From contig NZ_CP029008.1 of assembly GCF_024585165.1 (NCBI RefSeq), forward strand, positions 1,674,001 through 1,738,000: DNA of 64,000 bases. Reading direction: 5' to 3'. The stretch comes from Bradyrhizobium sp. WBOS07 (lineage in GTDB: Bacteria > Pseudomonadota > Alphaproteobacteria > Rhizobiales > Xanthobacteraceae). A program made the translations under genes and the position numbers. Position 1 is the first letter of the stretch, and each line of letters starts with the position of its first letter. This document shows positions 44,678 to 53,139 of this stretch, one piece after another. The notes beneath the pieces are model-generated. The model worked only from the letters and a program-made list of their open reading frames with translations, was not told the DNA's origin and did no database searches.

Positions 44678-45466
44678 ATGAACGACATGGTCCTGCAGAA
44701 GCTCGAAGGCGGGCTGCTCACCATCACGATGAATCGGCCGGAGCGGAAGAACGCGCTCAATCCGGAGATGGTGGTCGGGCTGGTCGAGGCGGCGCGCCGC
44801 GCGGCTGATGATCCCGAGGTGCGCGCCGTGCTGTTCAAGGGCGCCGGCGGCTCGTTCTGCGTCGGCGGCGACGTCAAGTCGATGGCGGCGGGCCGCGCGC
44901 CGCTGCCGTTCGAGCAGAAGCTTGCGAACCTGCGTCGCGGCATGGAGGTCTCGCGCATCCTGCACCAGATGCCCAAGCCCGTGGTGGCGCAGCTCGATGG
45001 CGCCGCGGCCGGCGCCGGCCTGTCGATGGCGCTGTCCTGCGACCTGCGCATCGCGTCGGAATCCTGCAAGATCACCACCGCCTTCGCCAAGGTCGGCTTC
45101 TCCGGCGACTACGGCGGCACCTATTTCCTCACCCAGCTGCTCGGCAGCGCGCGGGCACGCGAGCTCTATCTGATGTCGCCGGTGCTGACCGCGAGGGAAG
45201 CCCACGCGATCGGCATGGTGACCAAGGTGGTGCCCGACGCCGAGATCGACGCCGCCGCCCACGAGCTCGCGCTGTCGCTGGCGCAAGGGCCGTCGATCGC
45301 GCTCGGCTTCATCAAGCGCAACATCAACAATGCCGAGCATCTGGCGCTGGAGGATTGCTTCGACGGCGAGGCGATCCATCACACCCGCTGTGGCGACACC
45401 GAGGACCACAAGGAGGCCGCCAAGGCCTTCGTCGAGAAGCGCAAGCCGACCTTCAAGGGCGCATGA
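44678..45466 (+). CDS. Enoyl-CoA hydratase/isomerase family protein
   Basis: 262 residues, crotonase fold. The oxyanion-hole loops are FCVGGDVKSM (about residue 62) and GAAAGAGLSMALSCDLRIAS (about 108), followed by FAKVGFSGDYGGTYFL. The usual second catalytic glutamate position reads G in GDYGGT, closer to PaaG-like isomerases than to classical hydratases. Its stop overlaps the start of the VOC gene (ATGA), so the two are coupled. Confidence 0.87.
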   Translation: MNDMVLQKLEGGLLTITMNRPERKNALNPEMVVGLVEAARRAADDPEVRAVLFKGAGGSFCVGGDVKSMAAGRAPLPFEQKLANLRRGMEVSRILHQMPKPVVAQLDGAAAGAGLSMALSCDLRIASESCKITTAFAKVGFSGDYGGTYFLTQLLGSARARELYLMSPVLTAREAHAIGMVTKVVPDAEIDAAAHELALSLAQGPSIALGFIKRNINNAEHLALEDCFDGEAIHHTRCGDTEDHKEAAKAFVEKRKPTFKGA

Positions 45467-46218
45467 CCATGGCGCCCTATATGCGGCTACGGCAGATCTG
45501 CCTCGTCGCGTCGCAACTCGCGCCTGTCGTCTCCGACATCGCGGAGATCATGGGCCTTTCCGTCTGCTACCGCGACGGCAACGTGGCGAAGTACGGCCTG
45601 GAGAATGCACTGCTCCCGGTCGACACGATCCTGCTGGAGGTGGTCGCGCCGTTCAAGGACGGCACCACGGCCGGTCGCTTCATCGAGAAAACCGGCGGTC
45701 GCGGCGGCTATATGGCGATCTTCTGCTGCAACGATCCCGACGAGCGCGGACGCCATGCGAACGCGATGGGCGTGCGCACCGCCAACGTCATCGACCACGC
45801 GCCCTATCACGGCGTGCAGCTCCACCCCCGCGATTGCCGCGCCGCCTTCATCGAGTTCAATCAGACCGAAGGCAGCGACGATATCTTGGGCGCGTATCCG
45901 CCGGCAGGACCGGACTGGCAGAATTTCATCCGCAAGGACGTGACGCAGGCGCTGACCGCCGTGGAGATGCAGAGTCCCGATCCACAGGGGCTCGCGGAGC
46001 ATTGGGGCAAGATCATCGGAATTGCGGCCGATGGCACCGCGTTGAAGCTGCCCAACGCCACCTTCCGCTTCGTGAAGGGCGCCAGCGAGATCATGAGCGC
46101 GCTGGAGTTTCGGGTAACTGACGCGTCGCGCGTGCTGCATGCGGCGCGCGCGAAGGGGCATGCGGTGGCGGGAAATGAGTTCTTGCTCGGCGGCGTGACG
46201 TTTCGGCTAGCGGCTTGA
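45463..46218 (+). CDS. VOC-superfamily (glyoxalase-like) protein
   Basis: 251 residues with two halves that each look like a VOC beta-alpha-beta-beta-beta unit: LRQICLVASQLAPVVSDI at the N-terminus and the later GADGTALKLPNATFRFV-type segment. Related proteins are glyoxalase/dioxygenase-like enzymes; a metal-binding set cannot be assigned reliably by eye. It overlaps the enoyl-CoA hydratase gene by four bases, suggesting action on the same CoA-ester or dicarbonyl pathway. Alternative start ATG at 45469. Confidence 0.75.
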   Translation: MTMAPYMRLRQICLVASQLAPVVSDIAEIMGLSVCYRDGNVAKYGLENALLPVDTILLEVVAPFKDGTTAGRFIEKTGGRGGYMAIFCCNDPDERGRHANAMGVRTANVIDHAPYHGVQLHPRDCRAAFIEFNQTEGSDDILGAYPPAGPDWQNFIRKDVTQALTAVEMQSPDPQGLAEHWGKIIGIAADGTALKLPNATFRFVKGASEIMSALEFRVTDASRVLHAARAKGHAVAGNEFLLGGVTFRLAA

Positions 46219-46237
46219 GCTCTTGCCGCAAGTACCG

Positions 46238-46373
46238 CTGTCGTCCCGGACAAGCGAAGCGCAGATCCGGGACCCATAGCCACAGGGCGAGGTTATGACG
46301 CGGGATGATAACTCCGAGACTTCGTCAAACTTCTCCCTGTGGTTATGGATCCCCGCCTTCGCGGGGATGACAG
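46238..46373. repeat. Long palindromic repeat (family A, copy 4)
   Basis: CTGTCGTCCCGGACAAGCG, CCGGGACCCATAGCCACAGGG, core with ACTTCGTCAAACTTC, CCCTGTGGTTATGGATCCC, GCGGGGATGACAG. It separates the convergent VOC and enoyl-CoA hydratase genes. Confidence 0.85.
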
Positions 46374-46420
46374 GGGAGGTTGCGGCGATGTCATGGTGAT
46401 ACGGCGAAATCGTGCCGCGA

Positions 46421-47233
46421 TCACCTTCCCCTAAAATTCGCCGCGCGTCGCTCTTCCGTGGCTTTCACGCCTTCCTTGAAGTCTTCCGTCGCGCGCAGGC
46501 GGGTCTGTTCGGCGAGCTCGTGGTTGGTCGCCGCCATGACGCGGTCGGCGAGCCCGTTGCGCATCGTGGCCCGGGTGGAGAGCAGGCCGAGCGGGGAGCA
46601 TTCGGCGATCTCGCCGGCGAGCTTCATCGCGGCTGCCTTGACCTGGTCCTGCGGCACCAGCTCGTTGGCGAGGCCCCATTTGTAGGCCTCTTCGCCGGTG
46701 ACGCGGCGGCTGGTGTAGAACATCAGCTCGGCGTTGTTCTTGCCGATCAGCTCGGGCAGCGTCACGGTCAGACCGAAGCCGGGATGAAAGCCGAGCTTGG
46801 TGAAATTCGCAGAGAAGCGCGCCTCGGGGCAGGTGACGCGGAAATCGGCGGAGACCGCGAGGCCGAGGCCGCCGCCGATAGCGGCGCCCTGCACGGCGGC
46901 GACGATCGGCTTCTTGGCGCGGAAGATGCGCACGGCCTGGATGTAAAGATGGTTGATCGGGCCGAGACTGTCGGCCGGATCGCCCTTCTTCTCGGCCTCG
47001 CGCGCCTCCTGCGCCTGCCGCGCCGGATCGCCGAAATTGGCGCCGGCGCAGAACGCCTTGCCCTGCGCCGAGAGAACGGAACTGCGGATCTCGATGTCGC
47101 GGTCGAATTCGTCGAGCGCGTCCGCGATCTGGTTGATCAGAGAAATGTCGAAGAAGTTGAGCGGCGGGCGGCGGATCTCGATGGTGCCGACATGCCCGAC
47201 CTTCTCGACGCCGATGTCTGTAAACGTGCTCAT
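46421..47233 (-). CDS. Enoyl-CoA hydratase/isomerase family protein
   Basis: 270 residues, crotonase fold: IEIRRPPLNFFD, KAFCAGANFGDPA (oxyanion loop, about residue 60), QGAAIGGGLGLAVSADFRV (about 115) and FTKLGFHPGFGLTVTLPELIG. The usual glutamates of the hydratase pair appear replaced (GFHPG). The YTSRRVTGEEAYKWGLANELVP segment is standard for the family. It is the third gene of a minus-strand group with two acyl-CoA dehydrogenases (39-bp gap), giving dehydrogenation plus hydration or isomerisation of one acyl-CoA. Confidence 0.87.
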   Translation of the reverse strand: MSTFTDIGVEKVGHVGTIEIRRPPLNFFDISLINQIADALDEFDRDIEIRSSVLSAQGKAFCAGANFGDPARQAQEAREAEKKGDPADSLGPINHLYIQAVRIFRAKKPIVAAVQGAAIGGGLGLAVSADFRVTCPEARFSANFTKLGFHPGFGLTVTLPELIGKNNAELMFYTSRRVTGEEAYKWGLANELVPQDQVKAAAMKLAGEIAECSPLGLLSTRATMRNGLADRVMAATNHELAEQTRLRATEDFKEGVKATEERRAANFRGR

Positions 47234-47272
47234 GATGTCCTCGATTGGTTAGCGCGAACCAAGTCCGCGCGA

Positions 47273-48433
47273 CTAGCGCAAGCCCAGTCCGCGGGCGATG
47301 ATGCCGCGCAGCACCTCGGTGGTGCCGCCCTGGATGGTGAGTTTCGGTGCGGTCTTGATGGCGAAGTCGAGTTGCCGCTCCAGCGTCTCGCGGTTGGTCG
47401 CGGTCTCCTCGACGAAGGCGGCGAGATCGCGCACGCGGTGCGGCAGCTGCTGCTCCCAGACCGTGCCGATGTCCTTGACGATGGACGCCTCGACCACCGG
47501 CTCCTTGCCGGCCTCGAGCATGCCGGCCACCGAGACCGACATCCGCCGCATGGTGTGGAGCTGCGCGACCAGGCGGCCGATGCCTTCGGCGCTGCGCGTG
47601 TCCGGATTGGGGCCGACCGCGCGCACCAGCTCGGTCAGCACATAATAGGTTTCGAGGAAACGCTCGGGGCCCGAACGCTCATAGGCGAGCTCGCTCGTCG
47701 CCTGCTTCCAGGCACCGTCGACCTCGCCGAGCACGTGGTCGTCAGGGATGAAGTGATCGGTGAAGACGACCTCGTTGAACTCGTACTGCCCGGTGATCTG
47801 GCCGATCGGGTTCACCTTGATGCCCGGCTGCTTCATCTTGACCAGGAACTGGGTCAGGCCGTGGCGGCGGTTTTCTTTGGTCGGCGGCGAGGTCCGGAAG
47901 ATCGCGATCATGTAATCGGCGATGTGCGCCGAGGAGGTCCAGATCTTGGTGCCGTTGATGAGATAGCCGCCGTCGGTCTTGGTCGCGCGGGTCTTCGCCG
48001 CGAACAGGTCGGAGCCGGAATTCGGCTCGCTCATGCCGATGGCAAAGCAGACCTCGCCGCGGCAGATCCGCGGCAGGATCTCCATCTTGATGTGCTCGGG
48101 CGCATATTTCAGCAGCACCGGTCCGCTCTGGCGGTCGGCGACGAAGAAGCGCCGCGTCGGCGCGTTGGCGACGCGCATCTCCTCGGTCACGACGTAACGT
48201 TCGAGGAAGGAGCGTTCCTGGCCGCCATATTTCTTCGGCCAGGTCATGCCGAGCCAGCCCTTGGCGCCGACCCGGCGGGAGAATTCAGGCGCGTCGGTGT
48301 CCTCGCGGTTGGGCTTGTGCGGGTCGAAGGTGCCGGCAGCGATCTCCTCGGCGAGGAAAGCGCGGACTTCCTTGCGCAATTGCTCGCACTTTTCGGGCAG
48401 GCGGATCGGATCGAAACGAAGCGCAGCGGTCAT
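47273..48433 (-). CDS. Acyl-CoA dehydrogenase, large-type subunit
   Basis: 386 residues. FAD-dependent acyl-CoA dehydrogenase pattern: PKKYGGQ, FAIGMSEPNSGSDL (flavin-contact helix, about residue 133), GTKIWTSSAHIADYMI, and C-terminal IQGGTTEVLRGIIARGLGLR. The catalytic glutamate of the common Y-E-G-T motif is Gly here (QGGT), so the base must be elsewhere, for example the Glu in AYERSGPER, as in isovaleryl-type enzymes. GGGAG precedes the ATG. It is paired with the smaller acyl-CoA dehydrogenase 16 bp upstream, suggesting an alpha2beta2 enzyme. Confidence 0.9.
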   Translation of the reverse strand: MTAALRFDPIRLPEKCEQLRKEVRAFLAEEIAAGTFDPHKPNREDTDAPEFSRRVGAKGWLGMTWPKKYGGQERSFLERYVVTEEMRVANAPTRRFFVADRQSGPVLLKYAPEHIKMEILPRICRGEVCFAIGMSEPNSGSDLFAAKTRATKTDGGYLINGTKIWTSSAHIADYMIAIFRTSPPTKENRRHGLTQFLVKMKQPGIKVNPIGQITGQYEFNEVVFTDHFIPDDHVLGEVDGAWKQATSELAYERSGPERFLETYYVLTELVRAVGPNPDTRSAEGIGRLVAQLHTMRRMSVSVAGMLEAGKEPVVEASIVKDIGTVWEQQLPHRVRDLAAFVEETATNRETLERQLDFAIKTAPKLTIQGGTTEVLRGIIARGLGLR

Positions 48434-48449
48434 GTGTTTCTCTCCCTGA

Positions 48450-49514
48450 TCAGCGCGAGGCCACCAGCGGCCACAATTCGTCGGCGCCGCGGTTTGCCAC
48501 CAGCTTGCCGAGCTCGACGGCCCAATGGCTCTCCGAGCCGAAATCGTCGCGCCAGGCCAGCGCCCGCAGCGAATAGCGGTGCAGGATGTGCTCGATGGTG
48601 AAGCCGATCGCGCCATGCACCTGATGCGCGATGGCGCCGCCCTTTTCCGCGGCTTCCGCGCAGCGGATCTTTGCGGAGGCCGCTTCGAGATAGACCTCGT
48701 CGTCGAAGACCTTGGCATTCGCGATGGCGTCGGCCGCGGACGTCGCCGCCGCAAGCGCCGCGGCGGATTCGCCGGCGAGGCGCGCGAGATTGTGCTGCAC
48801 GGCTTGGAATTTCGAGATCTTCTTCTCGAAGGCGACACGCTCGTTGGAATAGCGCACGGAGATGTCGAGCATCGATTCCAGTGCGCCCGCGATCTGCAGG
48901 CTGCGCGCAACGCCGCCCATCAGCATCAGATGGGTCTGGTCAACGCCCTTCGGCGCGGGCTTGAGCGTGACGGGCTGGACCTTGTCGAGCGTCACGGTGT
49001 CGCTGTGGTCGTAGCCGACATTGAGGCCGGATTCGATGCGCGCCTTGCTGGCGTCGACCAGCGCGATCGCGACCCCATCCTTGCCATGCGCCAGCACCGC
49101 GAAATGCTTCGCCGCCTTCGCAAAAGGCACGCCGCGGGCGCGGCCGGAGAGCGAACCGTCGGCATCGAGGCTGATGCGGTCCTTCGGTGAAGCCGGCAGC
49201 ACCGTCATCTCGCCCTCGGGGGAAGCGATCTTCGCCTGCGCCAGCAGCCAGCCCGCCAGCATGGTCTCGGCCAGGGGAACCGCGACGGCGAAACGGCCGG
49301 CGGCGTTCAACAGCGCAAAACCGTCGGCGAGGCTCGCGCCGGAGCCGCCGAGCTCATCGGGCACCCAGGACAATGGCAGGCCGACCTCGCTCAGCGCCTG
49401 CCATAGCGGCGCCTGCCATGCACCCTTCTTGTCGTTGTTGATAGTTTGCGGATCGGCGAGATCGGCGAAGATCTTCTCCGCGGTCTCGACGACGATGTTG
49501 TCACTCTCCGCCAC
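48450..49514 (-). CDS. Acyl-CoA dehydrogenase, small-type subunit
   Basis: 354 residues from GTG 49514 (GGGGA six bases upstream); the frame runs further upstream without a better start. N-terminal LPLSWVPDELGGSGASLADGFAL and C-terminal HQVHGAIGFTIEHILHRYSLRALAW match the short acyl-CoA dehydrogenase partners of two-subunit enzymes (PimD-, IpdE- or ChsE-like), with degenerate FAD- and substrate-binding regions in the middle. The arginine/Gln-rich active-site loop of the large partner is not evident. It is translated first in the acd-acd-ech group. Confidence 0.87.
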   Translation of the reverse strand: MAESDNIVVETAEKIFADLADPQTINNDKKGAWQAPLWQALSEVGLPLSWVPDELGGSGASLADGFALLNAAGRFAVAVPLAETMLAGWLLAQAKIASPEGEMTVLPASPKDRISLDADGSLSGRARGVPFAKAAKHFAVLAHGKDGVAIALVDASKARIESGLNVGYDHSDTVTLDKVQPVTLKPAPKGVDQTHLMLMGGVARSLQIAGALESMLDISVRYSNERVAFEKKISKFQAVQHNLARLAGESAAALAAATSAADAIANAKVFDDEVYLEAASAKIRCAEAAEKGGAIAHQVHGAIGFTIEHILHRYSLRALAWRDDFGSESHWAVELGKLVANRGADELWPLVASR

Positions 49515-49764
49515 AGCGTTCCCCGTGTTTTGCCGTTGGCGCCTCCCGCCAGGCTGAGCGGGCGCGCAGGTCTTCTTGCGCCCGATGATCCGAAAAAGCC
49601 ATGGCCCTGACAAGCGTTGATCGCAGGTCAACCTGCGGCGCGGGCATGGGCGCAAGGATCGAGGGGAAGCTAATTCCGCTTAGCGGAGTTTGCTCGATTT
49701 GCAGGGCGCCGCAAACTCGCTAAACAAGGCGCGAACGATCAGAGCCACGGGGAAGGAAATCAGG

Positions 49765-50550
49765 ATGGCCAAGGACAATCTGTGCGCAATCGTGACGGGG
49801 TCTGCTTCCGGGCTCGGCGCGGCGACGGCCGAGATTCTCGCGCGCAGCGGGGCGCGGCTCGTCATCAACTATTCGTCGAGCCAGAAGGAGGCCGAGGCTA
49901 CCGCGGACGTCTGCCGCAAGGCCGGCGCGGCGGAGGTGCTGGTCGCGCAGGGCGACGTTTCGAAGGATGAGGATTGCCGCAAGATCGTCGCGGCCGCCAG
50001 CGGCTGGGGCCGGCTCGACATCCTCGTCAACAATGCCGGCACCACCAAGCATGTCGCTCACGCCGATCTCGACGGATTGTCGGCTGAGGATTTCCAGCGG
50101 GTCTATGGCGTCAACACCATCGGCCCGTTCCAGATGGTGCGCGCCGCGCGCGGCCTGCTCGAGGCCGGCGCCAAAGCCTCGGGGCGGCCCTCCGCCGTGG
50201 TCAACGTGTCCTCGGTGGCCGGCATCAGCGGCGTCGGCTCGTCGATCGCCTATGCCGCCAGCAAGGGCGCGCTCAATACCATGACGCTGTCGCTGTCGCG
50301 CGCGCTGGCGCCGCTGATCCGCGTCAACACGGTGTGCCCCGGCTATATCGACACGCCCTGGTTCACCAAGGGCCGCGGCGAGGCCGGCGCCAAGCAGGTG
50401 CGCGACAGCGTGGTGGCGAAGGTGCCGCTGAAGGTCGCTTCGAGCGCCGAGGACATCGCGCAGCTGGTCTGCTTCCTGGCGATGCCGGCGTCCAGCAACA
50501 TGACCGGCGAGGTCGTGCGCATGGACGCGGGGATGCATTTGGTGACGTGA
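49765..50550 (+). CDS. SDR-family oxidoreductase (3-oxoacyl reductase-like)
   Basis: 261 residues, classical SDR: TGSASGLGAATAE (cofactor glycines, residues 12-24), NNAG at about 90, the serine in VNVSSVAG and YAASKGA (Tyr-x3-Lys, about residue 161), C-terminal MTGEVVRMDAGMHL. It starts at 49765 after GGAAGG. It diverges from the acyl-CoA dehydrogenase pair (251-bp gap) and could supply the 3-hydroxyacyl dehydrogenase step of that pathway, but its substrate is unknown. Confidence 0.88.
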   Translation: MAKDNLCAIVTGSASGLGAATAEILARSGARLVINYSSSQKEAEATADVCRKAGAAEVLVAQGDVSKDEDCRKIVAAASGWGRLDILVNNAGTTKHVAHADLDGLSAEDFQRVYGVNTIGPFQMVRAARGLLEAGAKASGRPSAVVNVSSVAGISGVGSSIAYAASKGALNTMTLSLSRALAPLIRVNTVCPGYIDTPWFTKGRGEAGAKQVRDSVVAKVPLKVASSAEDIAQLVCFLAMPASSNMTGEVVRMDAGMHLVT

Positions 50551-50568
50551 GACGGCGCTTCAAACGCC

Positions 50569-50703
50569 GCTGTCATCCCCGCGAAGGCGGGGATCCACAA
50601 CCACAGGGAGGAGACTGGCGCGAGTCGGGTCACTCCGAGTCATCGCCAAGCCACTCCCTGTGGTTATGGGTCACGGGCTCGCTTCGCGCCCCGGGACGAC
50701 ACC
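50569..50703. repeat. Long palindromic repeat (family A, copy 5)
   Basis: CTGTCATCCCCGCGAAGGC, GGGGATCCACAACCACAGGG, GAGTCGGGTCACTCCGAGTC in the core (two GANTC sites), CCCTGTGGTTATGGGTC, GGGACGAC. It is between the SDR and GlsB-type genes. Confidence 0.85.
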
Positions 50704-50741
50704 GAATTTGTTGATAGGACGTCCCGCAAACCGACGGCGCG

Positions 50742-51014
50742 TCACCCCTTGATGACGCCGCTTGCCACCAGCCGATTCCAGATGAACAGCACCACCACCG
50801 CGCCGATCGTGGCCATGATGAAGCCGGCACCCTGGTCGGGGCTGTAATGGCCGATGGCCTGGCCGATCCAGGTCGCCAGAAACGCGCCGGCGATGCCGAG
50901 GATGGTGGTGAGGATGAAGCCGCTCGGATTGTTCGGCCCCGGCGCCAGCCAGCGCGCGATGAGGCCGGCAATGAAGCCGACAACGATGATCCACAACAGG
51001 CCGCCCATGCTCAT
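50742..51014 (-). CDS. GlsB/YeaQ/YmgE-family small membrane protein
   Basis: 90 residues, the transglycosylase-associated protein family: LLWIIVVGFIAGLIARWL, NPSGFILTTILGIAGAFLATWIG and FIMATIGAVVVLFIWN form three hydrophobic helices with conserved glycines. It is a stress-associated inner-membrane protein of unknown mechanism. Upstream is the YidB gene on the same strand, 42 bp away, so they may be co-transcribed. Confidence 0.88.
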   Translation of the reverse strand: MSMGGLLWIIVVGFIAGLIARWLAPGPNNPSGFILTTILGIAGAFLATWIGQAIGHYSPDQGAGFIMATIGAVVVLFIWNRLVASGVIKG

Positions 51015-51056
51015 GAATGTGCTCCCCTTCCCAAAAGCGTGTCGATCGAGGTCTGA

Positions 51057-51623
51057 TTAAATCCTGCCCGAGAGCTCGTCCTCGGTCGGCAGCCGTCCAT
51101 CCGGCGTCAGATGATCGATCACCTGCGGCAGATATTGGCTGAGGCCGTTGAGCAGCTCCTCGCGCGGCAGGCCGCTTTGGGCGGATAGGCTGTCGATCTG
51201 GTCGGCGCCGAGCGCGCTGGCGAGATCGCCTGGCGCGATCGGTTTGTTCTCGCCCTTTCCGACCCAGGAATTGGCGGCGTCGCCGTGACCGCCCTGCTGC
51301 AGCTGGTTGAGGAGATCGCCAAGCCCGCCGCTCAGGATGCTGCCGGCCGCGCCGCCGGCGACCAAGCCGCCGAGGCCGCCCTTGAGCATGTCGCTCAGAC
51401 TGCCGCCCCGGCCTGCGTTCACCGGCGGAGGCGCGGGCGCCGGCGACGGTTGGGGTGCTGAGCCGGACTGGTTGCCGGTGAAATGCTTGAATGCCTTCCA
51501 GGCGAGCAGGCCGAGCAGCGCCATGGTCATCGGCGACATGCCGCCGGAGGATTTCTCGGTGCTCGGCGTAGAGGGGCCGCGCGGGCCGTTCTGCATGCCG
51601 TTGAGGACGTCGAGTAGACCCAT
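51057..51623 (-). CDS. YidB/DUF937-family protein
   Basis: 188 residues from ATG 51623 (AAGGAGA upstream). N-terminus MGLLDVLNGMQNG, then a Pro/Ala/Gly-rich linker, GGLGGLVAGGAAGSIL, and the YidB/DUF937 C-terminal part with NSWVGKGENKPIAPGDLASALG and LPREELLNGLSQYLPQVIDHLTPDGRLP. Function unknown; the family is often found near envelope or stress genes, as with GlsB here. Confidence 0.88.
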   Translation of the reverse strand: MGLLDVLNGMQNGPRGPSTPSTEKSSGGMSPMTMALLGLLAWKAFKHFTGNQSGSAPQPSPAPAPPPVNAGRGGSLSDMLKGGLGGLVAGGAAGSILSGGLGDLLNQLQQGGHGDAANSWVGKGENKPIAPGDLASALGADQIDSLSAQSGLPREELLNGLSQYLPQVIDHLTPDGRLPTEDELSGRI

Positions 51624-51784
51624 GGTGCTCTCCTTTGGCGTCTCGTTCGGCGAGCGCGCGCCGCTGACTGCCCCCGGGGCGAAAACATATGGGGCCGTCA
51701 TGACCGTTACAAGTCGGCGGCGACGCGATTGGTTGCTGGCCCCGCCTCTGCTATCGAGGGCAGGACGTTGAGGGAGCAGGCTCA

Positions 51785-52792
51785 GTGGTTGCGGATCGAC
51801 CGATCGTGGTGGCTGGCGCCGGCGCCATCGGCTGTTTCGTCGGCGGCATGCTGGCGGCCGGCGGCCGCCGTGTCGCTCTCTTGGTGCGGCCGCGGGTGAA
51901 AACCGAGATCGAGCGGTTCGGCCTGCTTCTGACCGATTTCGACGGCTCCGAGAAAAAGCTCAATGCAGGCCAGCTCGCGCTGTCGGAGAATCCTGCGATC
52001 TTCCACAATGCCGGCATCGTGCTGGTCACGGTGAAGAGCGCCGATACGGCCGCCGTCGCGGATCAGATCGCGCAGCATGCGCCCGAGGATGCCGTCATCG
52101 TCTCGCTCCAGAACGGTATCGGCAATGTCGCGGTGCTGCGCGAGCGTCTCGGCGGCCGCCGCGTGCTCGCCGGGATGGTGCCCTTCAACGTGATCGCGAT
52201 GGGCGAGGGCCGTTTCCACCGCTCGACCTCAGGCGACATCCATATCGGCGAGGACGCCGCGAACACGGCCGCTGCGCTCACGGTGCCTGGCCTCGCCGTG
52301 CGCGCAAGCGCTGACATCACCGGCGTGCAATGGGGCAAGCTGATCATCAATCTGAACAACGCGCTCAGCGCGCTCTCCGACATGCCGCTCGCCGCGCAAT
52401 TGGCCAACCGCGACTGGCGCAGGCTGTTCGCCGACCAGATGGCGGAAGGACTTGCCGCGCTGAAGGCCGCCGGCATCGCGCCGGTGTCTTCGACGCCGAT
52501 CCCGATGAGCTGGTCTCCGACCTTGCTGCGGCTGCCGGATGCGATCTTCAGCGCGATCCTGGGGCGGACCATGAAGATAGATCCCGAGGCGCGCTCCTCG
52601 ATGTGGCAGGACCTGAAACAGGGCCGCAAGACCGAGATCGACTATCTCCAGGGCGCCGTGATCGCGCTCGCCGAGCAAAACCATGTCGAGGTGCCGCTGA
52701 TGCGCCGTATTGTTGCGCTGATCAGGGAGGCCGAGGCGGCCGGCAACGGACCGCCGCGCCTGACGCCGCAGCAGATCCGCGGCGGGACTTGA
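51785..52792 (+). CDS. 2-dehydropantoate 2-reductase family protein
   Basis: 335 residues from GTG 51785 with GGGAG 13 bases upstream. The NADP-binding start GAGAIGCFVGGML (about residues 11-23) and KLIINLNNALSALSDMP (catalytic lysine and substrate asparagines, about residue 180) plus DLKQGRKTEIDYLQGAV (about 280) are the ketopantoate reductase hallmarks. It reduces 2-dehydropantoate to pantoate in CoA synthesis, or a related 2-oxoacid, since several paralogues exist in rhizobia. A small exported protein follows 17 bp later. Confidence 0.88.
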   Translation: MVADRPIVVAGAGAIGCFVGGMLAAGGRRVALLVRPRVKTEIERFGLLLTDFDGSEKKLNAGQLALSENPAIFHNAGIVLVTVKSADTAAVADQIAQHAPEDAVIVSLQNGIGNVAVLRERLGGRRVLAGMVPFNVIAMGEGRFHRSTSGDIHIGEDAANTAAALTVPGLAVRASADITGVQWGKLIINLNNALSALSDMPLAAQLANRDWRRLFADQMAEGLAALKAAGIAPVSSTPIPMSWSPTLLRLPDAIFSAILGRTMKIDPEARSSMWQDLKQGRKTEIDYLQGAVIALAEQNHVEVPLMRRIVALIREAEAAGNGPPRLTPQQIRGGT

Positions 52793-52809
52793 GCACGAGG
52801 AGAGGTGCG

Positions 52810-53025
52810 ATGAAGCGTTACTGGATGATGGGACTGGCGCTGGCGACGTTCTGCGGCGCCGCGACGCTCGTCCATGCACGGCCACCAACAGTCCAGAACT
52901 CTCCCGGCTATGACAGGCGGTTGCAGGAAAGCAGATCGCAGTTGGGCAGTTCGCCGACGACGGTGGCGCCTGCGGATGCACCGATGACCAAACCAAAGCA
53001 GCGCAAGAAGAAACGCACGAACTAA
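52810..53025 (+). CDS. Small exported basic protein, unknown function
   Basis: 71 residues with a signal peptide (MKRYWMMGLALATFCGAATLVHA) and a mature chain of about 48 residues ending in KPKQRKKKRTN. GAGGTG precedes the ATG at 52810. It sits 17 bp after the reductase gene. No family recognised. Confidence 0.6.
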   Translation: MKRYWMMGLALATFCGAATLVHARPPTVQNSPGYDRRLQESRSQLGSSPTTVAPADAPMTKPKQRKKKRTN

Positions 53026-53038
53026 GTGCGACCCTGTC

Positions 53039-53127
53039 GTAGGGTGGGCAAAGCGAAGCGTGCCCACCAACTCTCTCGATCATGAATCAATGGTGGGCAC
53101 GGCGCTGCGCGCCTTTGCCCACCCTAC
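53039..53127. repeat. Inverted repeat GTAGGGTGGGCAAAG family (family B, copy 3)
   Basis: GTAGGGTGGGCAAAGCGAAG, GTGCCCACCA, then TGGTGGGCAC, GCCTTTGCCCACCCTAC. It separates the convergent small-protein gene and the gene at 53140. Confidence 0.88.
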
Positions 53128-53139
53128 AAGTCTGCGGCT

